NCBI GenBank assembly: GCA_022703175.1
Contig: JAKLEG010000006.1
Location: 1 to 36,224 of the forward strand
DNA: 36,224 bases
DNA from: Myxococcota bacterium
Lineage (GTDB): Bacteria; Myxococcota; XYA12-FULL-58-9
Direction of reading: 5' to 3'
The notes below the pieces were generated by a model. That model saw only the letters and a program-made list of their open reading frames with translations, did no database searches and was not told the DNA's origin. This document shows positions 27,750-35,671 of this stretch, piece after piece (position 1 is the stretch's first letter; each line of letters starts with the position of its first letter). The translations under genes and the position numbers were made by a program.

Positions 27750-29155
27750 AACTGGAAGTAAATGAACGCGGTGCTGGTGGTGTCGAACATCATCGTAAGC
27801 GTCAACGCGACCACGTAGAACGCCGGCCGCAGCCAATACGATAGCTCGCTAATTCCCGTCACGTCGGGGTTGCGATCCCAGAGCTTCTTCAAGAGCGGTT
27901 CGGCGACAAGATACGCTGCAATTGCGCCAAGGCAGGTCAGGTAGTCGTTGACACCGTAAGCAGGCGTGAGGTTCTGCAAGGTGAACATCTCCCCGAACAA
28001 CTCAAACGCCTGTGAAACTGACGTGGCGCGAAATAGGACCCAACCGGCATTGACCAAGGCGACAGTTGCGACAAAGCCAATTCCGCCCCAAACACTGCCG
28101 ACAAAGGCCGGTAAACGACGCCCGACGGGTTGGCAGAGGCGATGCGTGACCATGAGCACACCGTGCCAGACGCCCCAAAGGACGAAGGTAAGACCCGCAC
28201 CGTGCCAAAGACCGACGAGTGCCATCGTAAAAACCAAGTAAGCATGCCGCAGCCAGATTCGGCGCCCAGCCTTGAGGTTCAGTGGGAAGAACACGTAGTC
28301 GCGAATCCAACGCGATAGGGTCATGTGCCAGCGGTTCCAGAACTCGCTTGGACTTGTGGCGTGATAGGGCAGGTTGAAATTCTCGGGGAACACGAAGCCA
28401 ACCAGGCGTGCAGAACCAATGGCGATGTCCGTGTACGCAGAAAAGTCGAAATAGATCTGTAGGCCAAAGGCCAAGGCCAAAACCCAACTGTCGAGCCCTG
28501 AGACCTGCGAAACATCGCCCGCAAAGCCGCGATCTACAAATTCCGCAAGCGCATTGGCTATAACCAGCTTCTTAACAAGGCCCGCAAGAACCCTGTCGAC
28601 CCCGTAGAGCGTGGACGCTGCAGTGACAGGGCCAAGCGCGCTCAATTGTGGCGCAAACTCTTTCAGGCGAAGAATGGGGCCCGCGACCATGTGCGGCCAA
28701 AAGGCCGGAAAGAGCAAAAACCGGCGAAGTGGCTGCAGTTCTTCGCCTCCTTTGTAGACGTCGATCAGATAGCTCACGCACTCAAACGTGTAGAACGAAA
28801 TACCAAGCGGCAAGATGATGCCGGGAAGGCTCCAGAGACTGTCGGCCGGTCGCATGAGGTTGATGAGATCAACAAGAAGGCCGGTGTACTTGAAGACACC
28901 GAGAACCAGCAGAATGGCAGCGATAGGAAGAATCAGAGCGCGCGGCCTGCCGCGATGACGAGCAATGCCCCGACCGGCCATGTAGGTGAAGGCGCCTAGC
29001 CCTAACAGCACAACCAAGAAGCGCACATCCCACCACGCATAGAACACGAGGCTCGCTGCAAGCAGTACGTATTCCCGCGCAATCCCGCGCGTGAGTCGTA
29101 TGACCAGTACTGCGAGAACGAGGAAGACCAAGTAGGTATAGCTCGTGAACAGCAT
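27746..29155 (-). CDS. MBOAT O-acyltransferase, AlgI/DltB-like
   Basis: A 469-residue polytopic membrane protein of the membrane-bound O-acyltransferase family. PLGISFYTFECVSYLIDVYKG, FPAFWPHMVAGPI, SPSEFWNRWHMTLSRWIRDY and GLWHGAGLTFVLWG are the family's conserved segments, the last with the essential histidine at His318. Homologues transfer acyl groups across the inner membrane to glycans (alginate, teichoic acid). Its start abuts the SGNH gene's stop (TAG directly followed by ATG), and a carrier protein and AMP ligase lie upstream on the same strand, so the acyl donor may be an acyl carrier protein thioester, as in DltB. The glycan is unknown. Confidence 0.9.
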   Translation of the reverse strand: MLFTSYTYLVFLVLAVLVIRLTRGIAREYVLLAASLVFYAWWDVRFLVVLLGLGAFTYMAGRGIARHRGRPRALILPIAAILLVLGVFKYTGLLVDLINLMRPADSLWSLPGIILPLGISFYTFECVSYLIDVYKGGEELQPLRRFLLFPAFWPHMVAGPILRLKEFAPQLSALGPVTAASTLYGVDRVLAGLVKKLVIANALAEFVDRGFAGDVSQVSGLDSWVLALAFGLQIYFDFSAYTDIAIGSARLVGFVFPENFNLPYHATSPSEFWNRWHMTLSRWIRDYVFFPLNLKAGRRIWLRHAYLVFTMALVGLWHGAGLTFVLWGVWHGVLMVTHRLCQPVGRRLPAFVGSVWGGIGFVATVALVNAGWVLFRATSVSQAFELFGEMFTLQNLTPAYGVNDYLTCLGAIAAYLVAEPLLKKLWDRNPDVTGISELSYWLRPAFYVVALTLTMMFDTTSTAFIYFQF

Positions 29156-30358
29156 CTACAGCGCCTCCAACAAATGCGGACCGAAGGCTTGATAGAGGGC
29201 CGACGCAAGCGTGCGATGACCAGCCTCGCTGATGTGGATCGGGTCGGGGCCATCAATCCAGTAACCCCATTCGTCAGCAGGTACCGCGTGCTCAAGGTTG
29301 GCAAACCTGCACCGCGGAGCCACGCAGGCGGCAGCGATGGCATCGAGGTACGCTCGGTGCTCTTCGGCGTAGAACATGGCGACCTTGGGGTTGACGGGGG
29401 CGTTGTACAAGTAGACCGACGCGCCGCTCTCCGTCAGCATGGCCAACAGGTCCTCAAGGGCATGGATGTTTTGTGCGTAGGGCGCCCCGGTGATGTGGCG
29501 TCTGCTGGTGGGAGATATGCCGAGCAACCGGACGCGCGCGGTGTAGAGCAGACCAAGCAAAGATGCCCGAAGTTGTTGGCGATTTCGATAGACAGCAAGT
29601 GCCGTGGCGGCCTCTCGGATAGCCAACTCGACCCGCTCTTGGATGGACTCGCCGACCCGGATTGTAGGCTCGCCGGCATCAGACCTGGTCTGAGAAGCAA
29701 ATAACGGAGCGTAGGCTCGCTCTGAATGCGCGGCCGCCCAGATATCGACGTGTCGCGCAAACTGCGGGTCACGCAACAAGGTGGCGAAACCTGCACGAAT
29801 CCCGCCCTTGCGAAACATGTCGAAGCTCGCCTGGACCAGGATCGCACGAGGAGGTGTCGTAGGAACCTTTGCCCAGTAGATCCCCTGCCAGAGGGCCTCG
29901 ACAAGATTCTGGTTGGGCGCAGCGGCGTTGTAGAATTGTACCTTTCGCCCCGTGTCGGCCTCGATCCGCGCGGCGAGCAAATCACTTGTAAGGGACGCAG
30001 GAGCGAAGGCGGAGGCATCGGCATTGGGCGGCAGCGAGGCCGTGTACTGTTGCGAGTTCCCAATCACTAGGGCTTGCGGAGCTTGCTCTGGGTTGCGGAC
30101 ACGTGCGAACGCCGCGAGCAAATCATCACCGTGAGAAATGTCATGTGCACCCGGTGACTCGACAACCTGCTGCATGGAAGTCCGTCGACCGGAGTCGGTG
30201 AGGCGCTGGGCCAACCAACCCGCACAATCAAACGTCCCGGCGACAGCCAGCAAGCCCAACGTCAAGGCGGCCAGGCCCGTCATGCGAGCGACGTGAAGTT
30301 CGATACCACCCGCGCATTTTGGGTCGCTAAGAGCCGAAGCACCCAACCGACGTTCCAT
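29156..30358 (-). CDS. Membrane-anchored SGNH-fold protein (AlgJ/DltD-like partner of MBOAT)
   Basis: A 400-residue protein with one N-terminal membrane segment (about residues 27-50). It carries GNSQ with Ser102 in the position of the SGNH nucleophile and D372-P-I-H375 (the D-x-x-H block), so a Ser-Asp-His triad is possible. Such proteins accompany MBOAT acyltransferases (AlgJ/AlgX, DltD, PatB) and either complete acyl transfer in the periplasm or remove acyl groups. GAGGAG lies nine bases before the ATG at 30358, and its stop is immediately followed by the MBOAT start. A DltD- versus PatB-like role cannot be decided from sequence alone. Confidence 0.78.
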   Translation of the reverse strand: MERRLGASALSDPKCAGGIELHVARMTGLAALTLGLLAVAGTFDCAGWLAQRLTDSGRRTSMQQVVESPGAHDISHGDDLLAAFARVRNPEQAPQALVIGNSQQYTASLPPNADASAFAPASLTSDLLAARIEADTGRKVQFYNAAAPNQNLVEALWQGIYWAKVPTTPPRAILVQASFDMFRKGGIRAGFATLLRDPQFARHVDIWAAAHSERAYAPLFASQTRSDAGEPTIRVGESIQERVELAIREAATALAVYRNRQQLRASLLGLLYTARVRLLGISPTSRRHITGAPYAQNIHALEDLLAMLTESGASVYLYNAPVNPKVAMFYAEEHRAYLDAIAAACVAPRCRFANLEHAVPADEWGYWIDGPDPIHISEAGHRTLASALYQAFGPHLLEAL

Positions 30359-30416
30359 TGGTCTGTTCTCCTCAGTGTGCCCATGAGCCTGACTGGGTAC
30401 GACTGGAGCGCGGCCT

Positions 30417-30674
30417 CTAGGCCCTGCGAAACCGCTCTACAATCAAGGCTATGCGAGCAACCGTGTCGAAATCCTCAGGTTGGACCTCGCTGGCCGGAAT
30501 CTCCACACCAAATGTATCTTGAAGGTCCAGGATCAAGTCCACGATAGACATGGAATCCAACAACCCGCCCGACACGAGAGGCGTTTCGTCACCAACCGCA
30601 ACACGTCTATTCAGCCGCGTGGCGACCAAACGCCGAATCGACTCACGGTCCACGGTGCGTATCTCCGACGGCAT
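30417..30674 (-). CDS. Acyl carrier protein
   Basis: An 85-residue, four-helix carrier protein. SGGLLDSMSIVDLILDLQDTFG contains the conserved D-S-M/L motif, with Ser41 as the attachment site of 4'-phosphopantetheine, and the helix II-III acidic stretch is present. It is not in a fatty acid synthase cluster and sits between an AMP-forming acyl ligase and an SGNH/MBOAT pair, so it most likely carries the acyl group for glycan modification rather than serving bulk fatty acid synthesis. GAGG precedes the ATG by about seven bases. It is 58 bases from the SGNH gene start, probably in one transcript. Confidence 0.92.
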   Translation of the reverse strand: MPSEIRTVDRESIRRLVATRLNRRVAVGDETPLVSGGLLDSMSIVDLILDLQDTFGVEIPASEVQPEDFDTVARIALIVERFRRA

Positions 30675-30817
30675 GAACTACCTCACCAGAACGTCATTGG
30701 CTGCCCACAGGTCGAGAGCCTCTCAACCCGAGTGCGCGCATACCACGTGTGACAGCCCCAGCAACAGGCACAAGCTCACGGGTACAAGCGGCCGGCACGA
30801 CGGAGAGAGAGAAGGCT

Positions 30818-32512
30818 CTAGGTGGCGGCCTCCGGGCGCACTCTGGCTGAGTCGAAATCGTCGAGTCCGCCAGCAGCCACAATGCGTGCCCGGGTTTCAA
30901 CTCGCGAGATCTTGCCTGCGGTGCTCTTGACGATCCACTTGGGCGGCACGACGAACACCCGATACGGCGCAATGCCACAAACCGTGGCTACGCTTTCGCG
31001 AATGCCCAACTCGATCTCTGCCTGCCGTGAGAGCGTGTTGGCGTTGTCAACCTCGGCAACGAGCACCAACCGCTCGGTGCCCGCGACCGCGTCCTCGAAC
31101 CCCAAGGCAACCACGCGTCCGGCATGGACGCCGGGCAATGCACCCACGGCATTCTCGAGATCCTCGGGGTAGATGTTCACGCCGCCTACAATGATGAGAT
31201 CCTTCTTTCGCCCAGTGACGAACAGATGGCCGCGAACCATGGCCCCCATGTCACCTGTGCGATACCACCCATCAGTGAACGCGGCCGATTGGGCCGGCGT
31301 GTCTAGATACCCAACCATCACTGAGCCGCTGCGCAGCCAAATCTCGCCGATCTCGCCTTCTGGGAGCGCGCCGCCCGCGGCACTGGCCACGCGCACATCA
31401 AAACCAGCCACCGGCACGCCGCACGAAACAAGGACCCGGCCGTTTTGGGCAACCTCCTTGAGCCGCCCGGCACCAAATGCCTCGCGGCAAACCTGGAGAC
31501 GCAAAGGCGGATCGACGTCCGTCGATTGGGTAACGGCAAAGGTCGCCTCCGCCATCGCGTAGCAGGTGTGAAGCGCTGCGGCCCGCAAGCCATTGGAGGC
31601 AAATCGCTCTGCAAAGACGTCCATGCTCGCGGCGCGCACGGGCTCTGAGCAGTTGATCACTCCCCTGAGCGTCTCTAAGACAAGTGGTTCACTGCCGTTA
31701 CGGACCCTTGAGGCCATGAAGGCGTAGGCAAAATTCGGCAGCCAGCAGTGAGTGGCCTTGGCACGGCCGATTTCGCGCAGAAATGCCGTAGGGTCCATCA
31801 CCCATTCCATCGGCGCGTGCAGAGTCAACGGCAGCCGGAAGGCGAACGGCAGGAGCAGGCAGGCTACCAAACCCATGTCGTGGTACAGCGGCAGCCACGA
31901 GATCACGTGGTCGGTATCACGCAACGCCAACGCCCTGGCGTACGCATCGAGCTGACGCGCCAACAAATCATAGGAGATTGGCACCGATTTCTGAGTACCC
32001 GTGGTGCCACCAGAGAACTGAATGAAGGCAACGCCTTCGCGTTGTGGGTCGGATGGTACTGGCACCGCCTCGGCCGCCAGAGCCGATGGAGCCAGAACTT
32101 GCGTATCGCCCAACTCCTGCCCCAAGGCCTCGGCCATGGGGCCCTCAGTGACAAGCCAGCGGGCCTGGAGACTCGCCAACACAGCCCGCAAATTGCGCTG
32201 ATACTTGCCACGGTCCATCTTGACGGTGGGCCACGCGACGATAGAAGGCACGAGCCCCAGGTAGAGGGCGCCGAGAAAAGTTGTGGCCAAGCACTCTGTG
32301 TGTGGCAACAACAACGCCACACGTTCCCCACGCCGACAGCCACAGCTGTGCAATGCCCCCGCGCGCCTGCGCACAACCTCGGCGAGCTCGCCGTAGGTCA
32401 GATCTCGGTGGTCGCGCGCCGGCCCGATGCGCAAACGCAGCGCACACCGACTCTTGACCTCCGCGAGGTCAGCAAACGCAACCAGATCAGGGATATCGGC
32501 CGACAGTCTCAT
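30818..32512 (-). CDS. AMP-forming acyl ligase, fatty-acyl-AMP-ligase-like
   Basis: A 564-residue adenylate-forming enzyme. The P-loop-like SGGTTGTQK (ending near Lys175), WLPLYHDMGLV, the FAAL-type NCSEPVRAASMDVFAERF, the aspartate motif YRTGD, and the hinge GRKKDLIIVGGVNIYPEDLE are in order, with the catalytic Lys in KSTAGKISR near the end. The WLPLYHDMGL and SEPVR segments favour the fatty-acyl-AMP ligase group over acyl-CoA synthetases. It would activate an acid as acyl-AMP and load the neighbouring carrier protein. I chose the ATG at 32512; a GTG at 32563 would add 17 residues. Gap to the carrier gene is 143 bases. Confidence 0.85.
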   Translation of the reverse strand: MRLSADIPDLVAFADLAEVKSRCALRLRIGPARDHRDLTYGELAEVVRRRAGALHSCGCRRGERVALLLPHTECLATTFLGALYLGLVPSIVAWPTVKMDRGKYQRNLRAVLASLQARWLVTEGPMAEALGQELGDTQVLAPSALAAEAVPVPSDPQREGVAFIQFSGGTTGTQKSVPISYDLLARQLDAYARALALRDTDHVISWLPLYHDMGLVACLLLPFAFRLPLTLHAPMEWVMDPTAFLREIGRAKATHCWLPNFAYAFMASRVRNGSEPLVLETLRGVINCSEPVRAASMDVFAERFASNGLRAAALHTCYAMAEATFAVTQSTDVDPPLRLQVCREAFGAGRLKEVAQNGRVLVSCGVPVAGFDVRVASAAGGALPEGEIGEIWLRSGSVMVGYLDTPAQSAAFTDGWYRTGDMGAMVRGHLFVTGRKKDLIIVGGVNIYPEDLENAVGALPGVHAGRVVALGFEDAVAGTERLVLVAEVDNANTLSRQAEIELGIRESVATVCGIAPYRVFVVPPKWIVKSTAGKISRVETRARIVAAGGLDDFDSARVRPEAAT

Positions 32513-32762
32513 CGCAGTGGTAGTGGCGAGCTGGCGAAGACAAGTCAAGAAGCCACAAGCCACTCACTGGGCTTGCGTGTTAGGGGTGACCGCTTCTACA
32601 GTGGCGCGCACCTGGCCATGACAAGTAACGAACCTATCCCCGAAACTTCAGTTGTAAGGCGAGGGGACAGAACTGCGATCACCGGCGACCAAGCGCCCGT
32701 GGGCTCTGCAATGGTGGCAACATTCACCAAGGCGCTTCTCACTCTCTGTCTATGGGCGTATC

Positions 32763-33818
32763 GTGCCAGCTGAGCAACACCGCCGCCTGCGCTCGCGTTG
32801 GCTTGCTGCCACATTGAGCACCGTAGTCGGCTTGTTGTTGTCCGATGGTTTCCTCCGCCTGGCTGGCTGGCCTGCCCCGGGCTACTACCTTGATGGCCAT
32901 GGGCCGCTGCCGCTGCGGCTTCCCGGCAAGCAAGGGGGTGCATATCCGAGTGGCCACGGTCGGCTGCTGCATTATGACTACGACGTAGCTTGCGATGCCA
33001 ATACCGACGGGTTTCGAGAGCGCGAGCGGACACCAAAGACGCCGGGCGAATGGCGCATTGGAATCCTCGGCAACTCTTTCGCCGCAGGTGTTGGTGTTGA
33101 GGCCGATGAACGGTTTCCAAGCATCTGGTTTGGCGCTCGGCCGGAAGTCGGCAACTACGCACGCTCAACATTATGGAACCTGTCAACGCCGTGGTGCTCT
33201 ACACATTGTGAGGCGGAAATCGCCGAGGCATTCGCACCCCGCTACGAACTCGATGAACTGATCCTCGTCTTCTACGGAGGCTCGGATCTGGCGGGCAACA
33301 TGCAGGGATCGCAGATCGGGCCCTCACCACCAGTGCGGTCGCAAGTCGTCGATGAACTACGTGTTGTGCTCCGAGAGAACTGCCGGCTCTGCAGCTTGGT
33401 GTGGATCCAAGGCCTGCGCTCCTTTGCATCATTTTCTCCCGCCGGCGTGTTCGACACGCACGAGATGGAGCGAGTTTGGCCCGCCACGAAACAAGCCTTG
33501 GATAAATTTGCAGCGGCCGCAGGCTCACGCCCGGTCTCTGTTTGGTATCTGCCACCAGTTGCCGAATGGTCAGATACAACCTGGGCGAAATCCGTTGCAG
33601 AATTCGGCTATGACAAGAACGCCCGCCACCTGGCTCGCAACATGGTTGCAGCCTGGGCTGCAGCAACTGAGGTTGCATTTGTGGATCTCGGTACCTCGCT
33701 CCGAGATTCCTGTACGGTAGCTGAGTGCATGTTTTCCATAGAGCCACATCTCAACGCCCGCGGCCATGTCGTGGTCGCCCAGGGCTTATTGAGCGACGGC
33801 CTACACCCGCGACCATGA
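32763..33818 (+). CDS. Secreted or anchored SGNH/GDSL hydrolase-like protein
   Basis: A 351-residue protein with one N-terminal hydrophobic segment (about residues 14-30), then ILGNSFAAGVGV, which places a Ser in SGNH block I, FYGGSD as block III, and PHLNARGHVVVA as the C-terminal His block. It may deacylate or rearrange acyl groups on the exported glycan; the enzyme is not identified. It has paired cysteines (LRENCRLC and others), suggesting disulfides in the periplasm. Start: GTG at 32763 without a Shine-Dalgarno, so the start is uncertain. Its stop overlaps the next open frame as ATGA. Confidence 0.72.
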   Translation: MPAEQHRRLRSRWLAATLSTVVGLLLSDGFLRLAGWPAPGYYLDGHGPLPLRLPGKQGGAYPSGHGRLLHYDYDVACDANTDGFRERERTPKTPGEWRIGILGNSFAAGVGVEADERFPSIWFGARPEVGNYARSTLWNLSTPWCSTHCEAEIAEAFAPRYELDELILVFYGGSDLAGNMQGSQIGPSPPVRSQVVDELRVVLRENCRLCSLVWIQGLRSFASFSPAGVFDTHEMERVWPATKQALDKFAAAAGSRPVSVWYLPPVAEWSDTTWAKSVAEFGYDKNARHLARNMVAAWAAATEVAFVDLGTSLRDSCTVAECMFSIEPHLNARGHVVVAQGLLSDGLHPRP

Positions 33819-34162
33819 AAAGGGCAGCAAGACAATTATTGCCTCGTTGTGGTGAGGAGAGGGATCACAGCGGCAATGCCGTGGGTGGCGTTGAAGGCGT
33901 CTGGTTGGGCCACGATCGAAAATGTCTCGCAAGACTGAATGACTCCTGGAGATTCACAACAAGATCGACGGTTGCCCTGGTCGCAAATGACGAGTTGTGC
34001 CGAATCGCAGCGCGGTTGGGAAAGGCTGAACAGAATACACTCCGAGTGGCAGGTTTCATCGGACTCATGCGGGCGAGTCAGCCGCACAGGTGGAACATTG
34101 CTACCAGTTTGGCTCAAGCTTGCGCGCCACGTTTAGCCGCTCCAGTGGAGCCACGCACTTGA
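33815..34162 (+). CDS. Possible 115-residue protein coupled to both neighbours, function unknown
   Basis: An ATG at 33815 overlaps the SGNH stop as ATGA, and the frame ends with a TGA at 34160-34162 that overlaps the proposed TTG start of the Wzy-like gene as TTGA. Such four-base overlaps at both ends are hard to explain unless the frame is translated. The product is basic and soluble, with no recognised domain. Against it, codon use differs from the neighbours (AGA, AGG and TTA present) and no Shine-Dalgarno is seen. Equally possible is a decayed gene or an untranslated leader. This covers the only intergenic stretch above 300 bases. Confidence 0.4.
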   Translation: MKRAARQLLPRCGEERDHSGNAVGGVEGVWLGHDRKCLARLNDSWRFTTRSTVALVANDELCRIAARLGKAEQNTLRVAGFIGLMRASQPHRWNIATSLAQACAPRLAAPVEPRT

Positions 34163-35661
34163 ACACGATTACGACACAACAACCAGGCGATGTTGATCCG
34201 ATGTTGAACGCCGGCGGAGTTGTGGTGGCCCGCTATGACGCTCCCCGGATGCATATCTGGATGGGTGCAGCGATCGCACTTGTCACGGCGATTGGGCTCG
34301 CTCGCAACGCTTTCGTAGGAGACGCGGCGCCCAATGGCTTTGCGGTGGCCGCCACCCTGGTATCGATTCTGGTGCTGTTATTTGTGGGCCGCAACCGCGA
34401 CCCGGTGACCTCAGCCATGCGCACCGGCTTCCACGGCGGCATGTTCGGCTTCTTCTTGGCGATGCCGGTGCTGGGATCTACGACAGCAGAACAGCTGCTC
34501 TCCGAGAGAACGGTCGAAACGGTGGGCTGGTCGCTGGTACTCACCGTGCTGGGGTTTGAAGCCGGTTATTGGTCTCGGGCGTTACGACAGCGCTCGGAGC
34601 ACGCGGATTCTACCCTGCCTCGTATTCCTCCGCGGGTTGTGAGGCTTCTCAAATGGTTCATGCTGCTGGGGGTCGCGAGCTGGGCGGTGGTGATGCTCGA
34701 TTCGGCCGTCGCTGGCGGCGTGTCGTTTTGGGACGTGGCCTTGACGATGCGCGGCGACGTTGCCGGTGCCGACTACTCGCGAGCGCCGACCATCAACCCG
34801 TACCTGGGAGGTTTGCTGGCCAGCGCCACTTACTTGGCTGCAGCCTCTGCTTCGGTTTTGCTAACGGTACACAACCCGCAGAACCGACTGCTGCGTTACA
34901 GTTGCTGGGCGATCCTTTTGGTATGCGCATTTATTGGCTGGCTACGCGGCTCTCGAGCGATGTTCCTGTACGCCTTTGCCCCCATTCTCACCACTCTGTG
35001 GCCACGTTTCTCGTCAAACATCCTGTCGCGAGGCGCCCGCGTGCTCGTCGTTGCCATTTGCCTCGGCTTAGTCGCTTTGGCCTGGGGCGGCCAGAGTGCG
35101 TTGCGTGGCGGGGACATCCGGCGCTACGAACAAGAGACTATCGACATTTCCCCCGCGGCCTATGCCCACGGCGCCTTTGACATTTTTGCCGAGCTGGGCC
35201 CCATCGTGGAGGCCTTCCCCAGCCTATTCCCCTACCAATACGGCAAGTCGCTTATCCCGCTGGTATTGGGTTGGCTGCCGCGACCCCTGTGGGAAAGCAA
35301 GCCGTACCCGTTTTCGCTGTACGCTAACCTTATCCGCGGCGAGTCACTTGAGCATCGAAGCGCCAGCCTCGCCGTGGGTCTCACCGGGGAAGGCTACGGC
35401 CAGGGGGGCCTGCTGGGAGTATTGCTCTACGCCGCACTCATGGGCTTTTTGTGCCGGTTCGGAGACGAACGGCTAGGGCGCTTTGCCCGCCACCACCCGC
35501 TCCGCCTGCAACTGGCTGCCATTTGCGCCATTTGGGCCGCGATGATCGTGCGCGGCAGCCCGCCCGAGATGTTCTACATGGGGCTCTTTGTTTGGCTGTT
35601 CGTGTACTTACTCGCGCGCTACGTGAGCAAGCATTGCATGGTGCAACCGACGCGGAGTTAG
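34159..35661 (+). CDS. O-antigen polymerase Wzy-like membrane protein
   Basis: A 500-residue polytopic protein with about 12 membrane segments; the long periplasmic loop follows roughly residue 310 (SALRGGDIRRYEQETIDISP). GGSFLRGSRAM-like sequence (WLRGSRAMFLYAF) near residue 265 and SLYANLIRGESLEHRSASLAVGLTGEGYGQGG near residue 400 recall Wzy and oligosaccharide-repeat polymerases. Such proteins link undecaprenyl-bound repeat units in the periplasm. Start: TTG at 34159 with GGAG eight bases upstream; ATG at 34201 would shorten it by 14 residues. It ends ten bases before the convergent BY-kinase stop. Confidence 0.72.
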   Translation: MNTITTQQPGDVDPMLNAGGVVVARYDAPRMHIWMGAAIALVTAIGLARNAFVGDAAPNGFAVAATLVSILVLLFVGRNRDPVTSAMRTGFHGGMFGFFLAMPVLGSTTAEQLLSERTVETVGWSLVLTVLGFEAGYWSRALRQRSEHADSTLPRIPPRVVRLLKWFMLLGVASWAVVMLDSAVAGGVSFWDVALTMRGDVAGADYSRAPTINPYLGGLLASATYLAAASASVLLTVHNPQNRLLRYSCWAILLVCAFIGWLRGSRAMFLYAFAPILTTLWPRFSSNILSRGARVLVVAICLGLVALAWGGQSALRGGDIRRYEQETIDISPAAYAHGAFDIFAELGPIVEAFPSLFPYQYGKSLIPLVLGWLPRPLWESKPYPFSLYANLIRGESLEHRSASLAVGLTGEGYGQGGLLGVLLYAALMGFLCRFGDERLGRFARHHPLRLQLAAICAIWAAMIVRGSPPEMFYMGLFVWLFVYLLARYVSKHCMVQPTRS

Positions 35662-35671
35662 AGGCCGTGCG

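Noticed and set aside
32556-32575. CAAGCC and GGCTTG inverted repeat upstream of the acyl ligase
   Set aside because: Only a 6-base stem with an 8-base loop in GC-rich DNA; expected by chance.
32618-32773. A 51-codon plus-strand frame ending inside the start of the SGNH gene, with a hydrophobic C-terminus
   Set aside because: No Shine-Dalgarno, no recognisable homologue and overlap with a longer convincing gene. It could be a leader peptide, but evidence is too thin to list.
31748-32773. A 341-codon open plus-strand frame opposite the acyl ligase
   Set aside because: It mirrors a gene with clear AMP-ligase motifs; GC-rich coding DNA often leaves the antisense strand open. The product has no domain features.
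33836-34117. A 93-codon minus-strand frame opposite the possible 115-residue gene
   Set aside because: No ribosome site, Cys/Ser-rich low-quality sequence and no coupling to neighbours; likely chance.
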